Positions 44,001-51,156 of a DNA stretch of 64,000 nt are shown here, in pieces. A program made the position numbers and the translations under genes. Under the pieces are notes generated by a model that was not told the DNA's origin, searched no databases, and saw only the letters and a list, made by a program, of their open reading frames with translations. The stretch spans positions 21,614-85,613 of the forward strand of contig NZ_JAMJWG010000031.1 of the NCBI RefSeq assembly GCF_024435355.1, in the 5' to 3' direction. Every line of letters begins with the position of its first letter. Position 1 is the stretch's first letter. This stretch comes from Streptomyces odontomachi. Its GTDB lineage: Bacteria; Actinomycetota; Actinomycetes; Streptomycetales; Streptomycetaceae.

Positions 44001-44406
44001 GGTCCAGGGTTTCCAGGGCAGTCAGGTTGCCGAACGACTCCGGCAGCACCGACAACCCGTTCTCCGCCAGGTCCAGTTCTTCCAGGGCAGTCAGGTCACC
44101 GAACGACGCCGGCAACACCGACAGTTCGTTCCCCGCCAGGTCCAGGGTTTCCAGGGCAGTCAGGTTGCCGAACGACTCCGGCAACACCAACATCCCGTTC
44201 TCCGCCAGGTCCAGCGTCTCCAGAGCCGTCAGGTCCCCGATCCAGTCCGGCAGCACCGACAACCTGTTCCCCGGTAGGCGAAGCAGCTTCAGGCTGGTCA
44301 AAGCCCGCACATCGGCAGGCACCTCCGTGATCCCCATGGAGCTGAGGTCCAGTACGCCCGTCCGTTCCGCTTCAGCGATGCGGTGTTGGATCTCCCCGTC
44401 GTCCAC
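41080..44406 (-). CDS. Roco-family protein: LRR, Roc GTPase, COR
   Basis: An 1108-residue protein. Residues about 33-355 are 14 leucine-rich repeats, each exactly 23 residues (LPESFGNLTALETLDLAEN type). A Roc GTPase follows: P-loop VGQGRAGKTSL (Lys392), G3 WDFGGQE (about 437), and THIG in place of the usual NKxD/TKxD. A COR region (about 540-750) and a Cys-rich element CPERGADGTPCPHEF with IECPVS come next. A Gln-rich coiled coil (about 880-940) and a short hydrophobic segment (ILKIIKYAVPVAGAAIGM) end the protein. GTG 44406 follows AGGGAG. Roco proteins work as nucleotide-regulated dimers; a bacterial role, perhaps in sensing or defence, is inference. Confidence 0.9.
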   Translation of the reverse strand: MDDGEIQHRIAEAERTGVLDLSSMGITEVPADVRALTSLKLLRLPGNRLSVLPDWIGDLTALETLDLAENGMLVLPESFGNLTALETLDLAGNELSVLPASFGDLTALEELDLAENGLSVLPESFGNLTALETLDLAENELSVLPDWIGDLTALGTLDLAENGLSVLPESLGNLTALEELDLSANGLSVLPESFGNLSALQTLDLAGNELSVLPESFGNLTVLRTLDLEGNELSGLPESFGDLTALETLYLEGNVLSALPESFGNLVDLAWLDLSGNGLSVLPESFGNLTALQTLYLEENELSALPESIGDLTNLNMLVLSGNELSTLPVRIGSLDPLKTLNLERNPLTTPPPEVVAAGLEAVKAFMAGLATASVRQWASKVLLVGQGRAGKTSLLRALREEGFDPQEESTHGLRVTSLDMPHPDPALGGVTMNLSAWDFGGQEIYHATHQFFLSERSLFLLLWDAQVGWRESRLYYWLDMIKARAPKAPVVLVATHIGPRPPDFPLGDLQRAYPGMIVKSLGVDNATGRGIDEVREAIGQSAAGLPLMGIRWPTTWLEAADAIRSHPENHIPTMGLHEIMAEHGVTHPAHQEGLATALHSLGDILYYPEEDELGDLVVLRPQWLTGYLSRVLDDPDSAVRAGGGLFTRAHQRDLWPDLDPGMRHHFLAMMERFDLSYRTNNPTTSLVVELLPWDPPAYEPRWQAAQSTHRELRLRYRLHTVPPGIPTWFIAREQRFASGLHWRTGVLLQHPDGVHVALLTLDQHAKTAELAVRGPYPQDFFAVLKDGFQQTLDRYPGLGVDYLVPCPERGADGTPCPHEFRLEQLQARIRLSPRRERIECPVSINDINVRQLLEGIEPPTTELNETLATVVRQQTQLLRQGQDQATRLTRLQQTADAQAQSAVIQAAALAEQQRAFLAAQRRDQNWHQVLCPTVMALEYVRRRALGGSVARLHLYCEAPGAWHRAPDAEPYELKLTSDRVQAVLPFATAILKIIKYAVPVAGAAIGMVSEDLAKQLESDIAMTKALVDTLSDNLPDGGGPPDVPTRVRAVDDPKFRAMQQLLLTLDPACNWGGLSKVSTPEGDVFWLCNAHAQQYRGLPGQSLAARS
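43340..44310 (-). repeat. Fourteen 69-bp leucine-rich-repeat units
   Basis: The LRR-coding DNA is a 69-base tandem array, with long stretches of near identity between units. Recurring blocks such as GTTGCCGAACGACTCCGGCA are seen on the plus strand. This signals recent expansion or gene conversion and makes the array prone to assembly error and copy-number change. Confidence 0.9.
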
Positions 44407-44639
44407 CGTGACTCCCTGATCCCTACGTTCTTGGCTCGTGCGCCGTGAACATGGTCTCCGGACAGGGCTGTTGCCGGGCTGATATCGAAAAATGGACCCA
44501 TCGTGGGGGATGTGCCGAAGCGGTGCCGCTGCTCTCGACACGCCTGGCCGGCGGCGTATCGCACAGCCGCGGGAACAGCGGGAATCTCGCCTGCGGCCGA
44601 CCGGTCCGGGGACTGTCCGAGTCGCTGCCCGGGGCCCCA
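44407..44639. other. Upstream region of Roco gene; no gene seen
   Basis: No supported gene. Contains the ribosome site of the Roco gene and, further up, sequence that has lost coding character next to the response-regulator remnant. Confidence 0.45.
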
Positions 44640-44896
44640 CCAGCCGCCTCGGCCCTGCGGCGGGCGGAGGTGCGCCGTTCGGCCCGCGCGCCGGCGCCTG
44701 AGGCCGCGAGGTGGGCGATCACCCGGGCCGCCACCTTCGGTGCGAGACGGGCCGCGCCGTCCGCCACGGCCCGTACGCCCGCGATCGGTTCCCCCGGTTC
44801 GCCGGACGTGACGAGGAAGCCGGCGGTGCCGTCGCCGAGCGCCCGCAGGAGGTACTCGTCCTCGCCGAACGTCGCTCGGTCGCTCGCCGGCTCGGG
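44640..44896 (-). pseudogene. Fragment of a NarL/LuxR-family response regulator
   Basis: Directly after the MFS stop codon, and in the same frame, the minus strand reads TFGEDEYLLRALGDGTAGFL, then GVRAVADGAARLAPKVAARV and IAHLAAS. This is the beta4-alpha5 end of a NarL/FixJ receiver domain plus linker. The first 80 residues (phospho-Asp) and the whole HTH are missing, and there is no start codon. Remnant of a deleted regulator. Confidence 0.75.
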
Positions 44897-46501
44897 CTAG
44901 GTCGTCGTGCCGGCCCGCCCGGGCTCGGTCGTGCCCGCCGGTTCCGGCTCGTCGTGCGAGCGCGCGCGGCCGAGGGCGAACACGGTGACCACGCAGCACG
45001 CCAGCGCGGCGACCGCGCAGGTCCAGTAGCCGACGGCGTAGCCGTGGCCGAGGGCGTCGACGGCGATCGACGCCGCCCTGCCCGGTACGGAGCCGGGCGG
45101 TTGCTCCTCGACCGCCAGCGGGCTGCCGGCCTCGGTGACGAGCTTCGTGGCCGCCGTCCGCACGTCCGGCGGGAGCGAGGACGAGGCGAGGCCACTGGTG
45201 AACGCGGCCGCCGACCGCGCCGCCGCGATCGCACCGATCACCGCGGGCCCCAGGGTGAAGCCCAGGTCACGCAGCATGCTGGTGGTGGCGCTCGCCATGC
45301 CGGCGAGGTGGTGCGGCACGGTACCGACGACGGTCTCGGTCACGGAGGAGACCGCGAAGCTGAAGCCGACACCGACCAGACCCAGCGGCACGATCAGGGA
45401 GGGCAGCGTGGTGTCGCTGATCGGCATCCGACCGGCAAGGAGGTCGCCGAGTGCCATCAGCGCGAAGCCGAGGCCCAGCACCCAGCGTGCCTCGAACCGC
45501 GCCATCAGCCACGAGGTGAGCGGCATCAGGAAGATCGTCAGTCCGCTGAGCAGCAGGAAGGCGAAGGCGGTGCGCATCGAGCTCTGATGCTGGACCGGTC
45601 CCATCCGCAGGCTCGTCGAGAACGCCGTCCCGAGGAAGGCGAACATCCCGACCACGGTGACCGCGGAGGCCACCGCGAACGCCCGGTTGCGGAAGAGGGT
45701 GAGCTGGAGCAGCGGGTTGCGGACCCGCAGCTCGACCACGATGAACAGGGCGATGAACACCGCGGCGACGATGAACGCCCCGATCACGACGGGGCTGTCC
45801 CAGCCCTCGGACGCGCCCTGGATGACCGCGAAGAGCAGCGCGCACAGCCCGATGCCGATGGTGATCTGGCCGGCCGGGTCGAGCGAGCGTTCCGCGAGGG
45901 AACGGGACTCCTGCGCGGTGACCTTGCTGAGCAGGGCGTCACCGAGGGCGAGGACGACGACGACGGCGAAGGCCCACCGCCAGTTCCCGTAGGTGGCGGT
46001 CAGGCCGCCGAGCAGCGGGGCGAGGAAGTTGCCGGTGGAGAGGATGCCCGCCCACAACGCGATCATGCGGGCCCGCTGGGCGGCCGTGCGCGGCCCGGAG
46101 ACCAGCATCGCGAGGGAGGTGGGGAAGAGCGCGGCACAGCCGATCCCGGCCACGATCTGCCCCGCCCACAGCACGTGCACGGTGCCGGCCGTCCCGGAGA
46201 TCGCCTCGCCGATGGCGAGCAGTCCGGCGCCGGTGATCAGCAGCCGCTTGCGGCCGAAGAGATCACCGAGCACGCCGAAGGTCAGCTCCAGCACGGTGAT
46301 GGGCAGCAGGGAGCAGTCCGATATCCAGGTGAGCTGGGAGCCGACGGGATGGAACTCGGATTGGAAGACACCGTTGAGGGTGGCCGGCATGGCCAGGCCG
46401 ATCTGGGCGAGGCAGACGGCGAAACAGGCGGCCACCACCGTGCCGGTGTGCAGCGTGGCGGGGCCGCCGGTGGCCTTGGACAGGCGCTCACTCGTTGTCA
46501 T
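44897..46501 (-). CDS. MFS drug/aromatic transporter (DHA2, 14-TM type)
   Basis: A protein of about 534 residues with 13-14 membrane helices. The DHA2 motif A region is FGVLGDLFGRKRLL; the early GNFLAPLLGG fits motif C. ATG 46501 (MTTSERLSK) is used; TTG 46510 lies closer to AAGGGA and is an alternative. The gene is divergent from the ring-cleavage operon and may import its aromatic substrate or export a toxic compound. Confidence 0.86.
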   Translation of the reverse strand: MTTSERLSKATGGPATLHTGTVVAACFAVCLAQIGLAMPATLNGVFQSEFHPVGSQLTWISDCSLLPITVLELTFGVLGDLFGRKRLLITGAGLLAIGEAISGTAGTVHVLWAGQIVAGIGCAALFPTSLAMLVSGPRTAAQRARMIALWAGILSTGNFLAPLLGGLTATYGNWRWAFAVVVVLALGDALLSKVTAQESRSLAERSLDPAGQITIGIGLCALLFAVIQGASEGWDSPVVIGAFIVAAVFIALFIVVELRVRNPLLQLTLFRNRAFAVASAVTVVGMFAFLGTAFSTSLRMGPVQHQSSMRTAFAFLLLSGLTIFLMPLTSWLMARFEARWVLGLGFALMALGDLLAGRMPISDTTLPSLIVPLGLVGVGFSFAVSSVTETVVGTVPHHLAGMASATTSMLRDLGFTLGPAVIGAIAAARSAAAFTSGLASSSLPPDVRTAATKLVTEAGSPLAVEEQPPGSVPGRAASIAVDALGHGYAVGYWTCAVAALACCVVTVFALGRARSHDEPEPAGTTEPGRAGTTT

Positions 46502-46717
46502 CGTTGTCAACGTTCCCTTGTCCTGTGGGCTGGGCCGGCCGCTCGCAGCCAGCCGGGGCCGGTCCGTTGACGGCACCCGTTTCCCGAGGGACCGTACGTG
46601 CGGCACGATATTGGCGCAAGAGTTGCAGATAAGATTGTTGACGATTTCGTTTGCGAGACCTCCCTACTTCAAGGACCCGGTGCTCGCGTCGCACGACGAA
46701 GGAGGGGCGGCAGGCGG
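46502..46717. promoter_or_regulatory. Divergent promoter region of MFS and ring-cleavage operon
   Basis: Contains CGTTGTCAACG (46502-46512), a perfect 5+1+5 palindrome directly upstream of the MFS start. A related GATTGTTGACGATTTCG occurs near 46633-46649 in an AT-rich patch. Both may bind the cluster regulator; exact -10/-35 boxes are not assignable. Confidence 0.5.
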
Positions 46718-47071
46718 ATGGCGACGGCGAAGAAGGCCCAGGACGACTACGTGCTGGACGTGGCGCAGAGCCGGCGCGGCTACGCGATCAACCGGTTGTG
46801 CGGCTCGCTGAAGGACCCGGAGAACCGGCGTCGTTTCCGCGCGGACGAGGCGGCCTACTGCGACGCCTACGGGCTCTCGCCGGAGCAGCGGAAGGCCATC
46901 CTGGAACGCGACTGGATCGGCATGCAGGACCTGGGCGGGTCCATCTTCTACACGTACAAGCTGGCCATGCTGGACGGGCGGTCGATGCAGGATCTCGGCG
47001 GTGTCTTCACCGGGATGTCTACCGAGGAGTTCACCGCGGCCCTGCGCTCGGGAGGGCGGACCCTTGGCTGA
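46718..47071 (+). CDS. LigA-like extradiol dioxygenase alpha subunit
   Basis: A 117-residue protein of the protocatechuate 4,5-dioxygenase small-subunit (LigA) family: YAINRLCGSLKDPENRRRF, YGLSPEQRKAILERDWIGM, IFYTYKLAMLDG. It forms the lid of the LigAB active site. ATG 46718 follows AAGGAGG. Its stop overlaps the start of the catalytic subunit gene by eight bases, so the two are coupled. Confidence 0.87.
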   Translation: MATAKKAQDDYVLDVAQSRRGYAINRLCGSLKDPENRRRFRADEAAYCDAYGLSPEQRKAILERDWIGMQDLGGSIFYTYKLAMLDGRSMQDLGGVFTGMSTEEFTAALRSGGRTLG

Positions 47072-47951
47072 GGTGATCTGGGGGCTCGCCACGTCGCACG
47101 TGCCGTCGATCGGCGCCGCGATGGACCACCGCAAGACGGCGGACCCCTACTGGAAGCCGCTGTTCGACGGCTACGCGCCCGCCCGGGAGTGGATGGCCGC
47201 GCACCGTCCGGACGTCGCGGTGGTCGTCTACAACGACCACGCCAACGCCGTCGGCCTCGACCTGGTGCCCACCTTCGCGATCGGCACGGCGGACTCCTAC
47301 GACGTGGCGGACGAGGGCTGGGGGCGCCGGCCCGTGCCGCAGGTGATCGGCGCGCCGGAGCTCTCCGAGCACCTCGTGCGCGAGCTGGTGGACGCCTCGT
47401 TCGACATCGCGACGTTCCACAAGCTCGACGTCGACCACGGGTTGACCGTGCCGCTGTCGGTCTACTGCCCCGATCCGGGTGACGCCTGGCCGTGCACGGT
47501 GGTGCCGTTGCTGGTCAACGTCATCCAGTACCCGCAGCCGACCGCGGCCCGTTGCCTCGCGCTGGGCAGGGCGCTCGGGCGCGCGATCCGGTCCTTCCCG
47601 CAGGACCTGAAGGTCGCCGTCTTCGGCACCGGCGGCATGTCGCACCAGCTGGCCGGGGCGCGCGCCGGCCTGATCAACACCCCGTTCGACCGGATGTTCC
47701 TGGAGGCCATCGAGACCGACCCGGACCGGCTCGCGGCCCTGTCGCGCGAGGACTACATCCGTGCCGCGGGCACCGAGGGCATCGAACTGATCATGTGGCT
47801 GATCATGCGCGGCGCGCTGAGCGACCGGATCACCCGGATCCACGACACCTACCACGTGCCTGCCTCCAACACCGCCGTCGGCGCGGCGCTGTTCCAGGAC
47901 CACGGACACCCACCCATGACCGAAGAAGGAACCGAAGAAGGAATGGTATGA
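47064..47951 (+). CDS. LigB-like extradiol ring-cleavage dioxygenase
   Basis: A 295-residue catalytic subunit, class III extradiol dioxygenase. Fe(II) ligand candidates: His in TSHVPS, His in YNDHA and Glu in GTEGIEL; general-base/substrate His in FGTGGMSHQL. TTG 47064 is used since it is the only start at the right place, overlapping ligA. It cleaves a catechol-type ring next to a hydroxyl (protocatechuate, gallate or similar); the true substrate is unknown. Confidence 0.88.
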   Translation: MAEVIWGLATSHVPSIGAAMDHRKTADPYWKPLFDGYAPAREWMAAHRPDVAVVVYNDHANAVGLDLVPTFAIGTADSYDVADEGWGRRPVPQVIGAPELSEHLVRELVDASFDIATFHKLDVDHGLTVPLSVYCPDPGDAWPCTVVPLLVNVIQYPQPTAARCLALGRALGRAIRSFPQDLKVAVFGTGGMSHQLAGARAGLINTPFDRMFLEAIETDPDRLAALSREDYIRAAGTEGIELIMWLIMRGALSDRITRIHDTYHVPASNTAVGAALFQDHGHPPMTEEGTEEGMV

Positions 47952-48661
47952 GCACTTTCGTCCTGTTGCACGGCGCGTGGCACGGTGGCTGGGCCTGGCA
48001 GCGCGTGGTGCCGTTGCTGCGCGCCGCAGGTCACGAGGTGCACGCCCCGACGCTGACGGGGCTCAGCGACCGGGCGCACCTGCTCGCCCCGTCGGTCGGC
48101 CTGGGCACCCACGTCCAGGACGTCGTGGCCCTGCTGGAGGCACACGACGCGCAGGACGTCGTCCTGGTCGGGCACAGCTACGCCGGGCAGGTCGTCACCG
48201 GGGTCGCCGACCGGATACCGGACCGCCTGGCCCAGCGCGTGTACCTGGACGCGTTCGTCGGCGACGACGGGGAAGCGGGCATCGACCTGCTCCCGGAGAA
48301 GGTCGCCGGCCACTACCGCGAGTCGGTCGCCGGGCCCGGGTTCGGCTGGCTCATCCCGGTGCGCTCCCTGACGGTGCTCGGCGTGACCGAGCCGTCCGAC
48401 GTGGACTGGCTCGCCCCGCGCCTGACCCCGCACCCGTGGCTCACCTACACCGAACCGCTGCGGCTCACCGGCGCCGGCGAGAGCGTCCCGGCGGTCTTCG
48501 TCGAATGCACCGACTGGATGCGGGTGTTCCAGGCGCACGCCGAGCGCGCCGCCGCGCGCGGCTGGCCCGTGCACACGCTGTCCACCGGCCACGAGGCCAT
48601 GGTCACCGCGCCCGCCGAACTCGCGGAACTCCTGCTGAAGGTGTGCCCCGCCACCGCGTGA
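47948..48661 (+). CDS. Alpha/beta hydrolase
   Basis: A 237-residue hydrolase. Nucleophile elbow GHSYAG (Ser), catalytic His in STGHEAMV, oxyanion region LLHGAWHGGW. The start overlaps ligB (ATGA). In this setting it could hydrolyse a ring-cleavage product, a lactone (enol-lactone hydrolase-like) or an ester that liberates the aromatic substrate. Confidence 0.87.
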   Translation: MSTFVLLHGAWHGGWAWQRVVPLLRAAGHEVHAPTLTGLSDRAHLLAPSVGLGTHVQDVVALLEAHDAQDVVLVGHSYAGQVVTGVADRIPDRLAQRVYLDAFVGDDGEAGIDLLPEKVAGHYRESVAGPGFGWLIPVRSLTVLGVTEPSDVDWLAPRLTPHPWLTYTEPLRLTGAGESVPAVFVECTDWMRVFQAHAERAAARGWPVHTLSTGHEAMVTAPAELAELLLKVCPATA

Positions 48662-48700
48662 CCGCCCGTCTTCCCACCATCGCGAGACCCCGAGGACACC

Positions 48701-48982
48701 ATGGAATTCCTGGTACGGACGGAGAACCTGCTCCCGCCCGACACACCGGACGACGAACGCGCCCGGTTGCGCGCGGCCGAACGCGAACGCGCCGTGCAGC
48801 TACGTGAGGCGGGCATCCTCAAGCGGCTGTGGCGCGTTCCCGGACGCAACGCCACGATCGGTCTCTACGAGGCCGACGATCCCGCCGCACTGCACGACGC
48901 GTTGACCTCGCTGCCGATGTGGAAGTGGATGGACGTCACCGTCGAGGCGCTGGCCACCCACCCGCAGGAACAGAAGGGGTAG
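48701..48982 (+). CDS. Muconolactone delta-isomerase-like protein
   Basis: A 93-residue member of the muconolactone isomerase (CatC) family: MEFLVRTENLLPP, AERERAVQLREAGILKRLWRVPGRNATIGLYEA, LPMWKWMDVTVEAL. CatC acts in the ortho-cleavage (beta-ketoadipate) pathway, whereas LigAB is a meta-cleavage enzyme; the combination is unusual. Last gene of the operon, 39 bases after the hydrolase. Confidence 0.88.
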   Translation: MEFLVRTENLLPPDTPDDERARLRAAERERAVQLREAGILKRLWRVPGRNATIGLYEADDPAALHDALTSLPMWKWMDVTVEALATHPQEQKG

Positions 48983-48990
48983 CAGGCCGG

Positions 48991-49926
48991 TCACCCCGGG
49001 TGGGCCAGCGTCTGGGCCGGAGTGGCGCCGTACGCCTGCCGGTGGTACGCGGCGAAGCGGCCCAGGTTGGCGAAGCCCCAGCGCTGGGCGATGTCGGTCA
49101 CCGTGGCCTGTCCCTGGCGGGCGGTCCTGAGTTCCCGGTGAGCCCCGGCCAGGCGGACCCGGCGCAGGTAGCGCAGCGGTGTGGTGTGCGCGTGCCGTTC
49201 GAAGGCGTATTGCAGGGCGCGCGGTGTGACGAAGGCGGCGGCCGCGATGTCGGCCAGGCCGATGTCGCGCTGGGCGTTGTCGTCGATGTAGGAGATGGCC
49301 CGGCGCAGGGTGTCCGGGTGCGCGTCGCGACTGTCCGCGCGGGCCGGTTCGGTGCCGTCGGTGGTGTGCGGCAGGCAGGAAAGGGTCACGGCCGCCAGGT
49401 GCCGCAGCGCCGTGCCGGCCACCAACGGGTGCTCGGCGGGGTTGTCGACGGCAGGGAGGACGGTGTCACGGAGGTAGCCCACCGTGGCGTGCAGCAACCG
49501 GTTGGCGGCGGGGCTGATCGCCCTCGTCCCGGTCAGCCGCACCGGGCCCTGGCCGGCCCCGACGACCCGGCTGAGGTGTGCGGGATCGAAGGACACGATC
49601 GTGTACTCGGCGGACCGTACGTCACCCCGGTAGGGGCGATCGGGCTGGGCGACCAGGAACGTCTCCCCCGGCCCGCAGGCCTCCTCGCCGCTGGTGTGGA
49701 CACCGCGGTGCACGGAGACCAGGCACAACCTGTCCAGAGGCGCGGCGTCGTAGTGCATGGTGTAGTCGAACGACAGTTCGTCGACGGTCAACTCGCCCAC
49801 CGTGCGACGGACGATCCGGGCGCCGGTGTCGTCGGGGCGGCCCCCGATCCTCATCGGGGTGTAGGCCTCGGACAAGTACGCTTCCGTCTCCGCCAGGCTG
49901 TCGCTGGCGAACGCCGTCTGATGCAC
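48991..49926 (-). CDS. AraC-family regulator (cupin-like plus HTH)
   Basis: A 311-residue regulator. The N-terminal ligand domain resembles AraC-binding-like regulators of aromatic catabolism (EAYLSEAYTPMRI, RGVHTSGEEACGPGETFLV). The C-terminal two-HTH domain is DIGLADIAAAAFVTPRALQYAFERH and VTDIAQRWGFANLGRFAAYHRQAYG. GTG 49926 with AGGAGG. It ends 8 bases from the operon's last gene, convergently, and likely controls it. Confidence 0.88.
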   Translation of the reverse strand: MHQTAFASDSLAETEAYLSEAYTPMRIGGRPDDTGARIVRRTVGELTVDELSFDYTMHYDAAPLDRLCLVSVHRGVHTSGEEACGPGETFLVAQPDRPYRGDVRSAEYTIVSFDPAHLSRVVGAGQGPVRLTGTRAISPAANRLLHATVGYLRDTVLPAVDNPAEHPLVAGTALRHLAAVTLSCLPHTTDGTEPARADSRDAHPDTLRRAISYIDDNAQRDIGLADIAAAAFVTPRALQYAFERHAHTTPLRYLRRVRLAGAHRELRTARQGQATVTDIAQRWGFANLGRFAAYHRQAYGATPAQTLAHPG

Positions 49927-50320
49927 GGCAGACCCACCTCCTGACTGGCCCTCGAACCTGCACGGCCGGTGCCGTCGCCTCGAACCGCCACCACTTCGAT
50001 CGCCCCCGCCGCCCCTGCGGCAGCGGACTCCGGGCGTGCACCGTCTTCCCAGCGTCCGCCTTCCCCCACCGCACGCGGAGCAAAACACCCGCCCCAGGTC
50101 ATCGCCCTGCCGATCCGCGGAACGAAGCTCCGGCAGGCAGCACCCCGGCAGGCGGGAGGCGTGCGAGGCGTTTGCCCACCAAGGCCACGGGCAGGCGAAC
50201 GGCAGTGCTTGAGACCGACAGGCGCGTCTGCGGGAGCGGTGTGTGCCAGACGTGTCCTCACTGCTCCTCGCAGGTCACCGGCTGACGACAGCTTTGACGA
50301 CAGCTTTGAGGAGCGACCCG
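49927..50320. other. Divergent region between AraC-like and sigma-factor genes
   Basis: No gene. CCTCGAACC occurs twice in direct orientation (49950-49958 and 49978-49986), 24-52 bases upstream of the AraC-like start, a possible AraC site. GACGACAGCTTTGA is directly repeated at about 50284-50310, just before the sigma-factor ribosome site GAGGAG. Confidence 0.5.
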
Positions 50321-51124
50321 ATGGTCCACCCGACGGCCTCTCACCACCGGCACGACGACGCACCCGACACCGACCGCACGTTCCAGCGGCTGGCCTCCTG
50401 CCCGGCGGGCCGGGAGCGCGACACGCTACGTGCCGAGCTGGTCGAGGCATGGCTGCCCATGGCCGACCGCCTCGCCGGCCGCTACCGCAACAAGGGGGAG
50501 AACCCGGAGGACCTCAAGCAGGTCGCGGCCATGGGCCTGGTCAAGGCGGTCCAGCGCTACGACCCGGAACGCGGCGCCTTCGAGTCCTACGCCGTGCCCA
50601 CCATCAACGGCGAACTACGCCGCCACTTCCGTGATCACACGTGGGACGTGCGCGTCCCCCGGCGCGTCCAGGATCTGCGCAACGCGGTGCGCATCGCACG
50701 CCGTGCACTCATGGACGCGCCGGGCAGCACCGGCGAACCCACGGTGCACGACATCGCCGAGCACTCCGGCCTGACGGTGGAGGAGGTCCGCGAGGGAATG
50801 GGCGCCCTGGAAAGCTACAGCGCCCTGTCCCTGGACGCCGAGACCGGCACCGGCGACCGCTTCAGCCTCGCCGACACCCTCGGGCAGGCCGAGCCCGGCT
50901 ACGACCTCGTCACGGACCGGGAGGCCGCGAAGGAGGGCCTGCGAAAACTGGCCGAACGTGAACGCACCATCCTGTACTTGCGCTTCTTCGAGGACATGAC
51001 GCAGGCCCGGATCGCCGAACGCATCGGCGTCTCCCAGATGCACGTCTCCCGCCTCATCACCAACAGCTGTGCCAAGGTCCGCGACCACGCCCACCGCGGC
51101 CACGCCCACCGGGCCGCCGGCTGA
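50321..51124 (+). CDS. RNA polymerase sigma factor, SigB/SigF/SigG type
   Basis: A 267-residue group 3 sigma factor. Region 2 (AMGLVKAVQRYDPERGAFESYAVPTINGELRRHFRD), region 3 (VHDIAEHSGLTVEEVREGM) and region 4 (ERERTILYLRFFEDMTQARIAERIGVSQMHVSRL) are all present. Such factors are usually held by an anti-sigma partner; none is adjacent. ATG 50321. Confidence 0.92.
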   Translation: MVHPTASHHRHDDAPDTDRTFQRLASCPAGRERDTLRAELVEAWLPMADRLAGRYRNKGENPEDLKQVAAMGLVKAVQRYDPERGAFESYAVPTINGELRRHFRDHTWDVRVPRRVQDLRNAVRIARRALMDAPGSTGEPTVHDIAEHSGLTVEEVREGMGALESYSALSLDAETGTGDRFSLADTLGQAEPGYDLVTDREAAKEGLRKLAERERTILYLRFFEDMTQARIAERIGVSQMHVSRLITNSCAKVRDHAHRGHAHRAAG

Positions 51125-51156
51125 ACGGCGGACGTCAGCTCGCCGCCGGTCCGGCA

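Noticed and set aside
43292..44419. Plus-strand frame with Ser/Asp-rich 23-residue repeats
   Set aside because: Mirror image of the leucine-rich-repeat array on the minus strand.
44298..44999. Minus-strand 233-residue open frame between MFS and Roco genes
   Set aside because: Wrong frame for the recognisable response-regulator remnant and Arg-rich; not a protein-like sequence.
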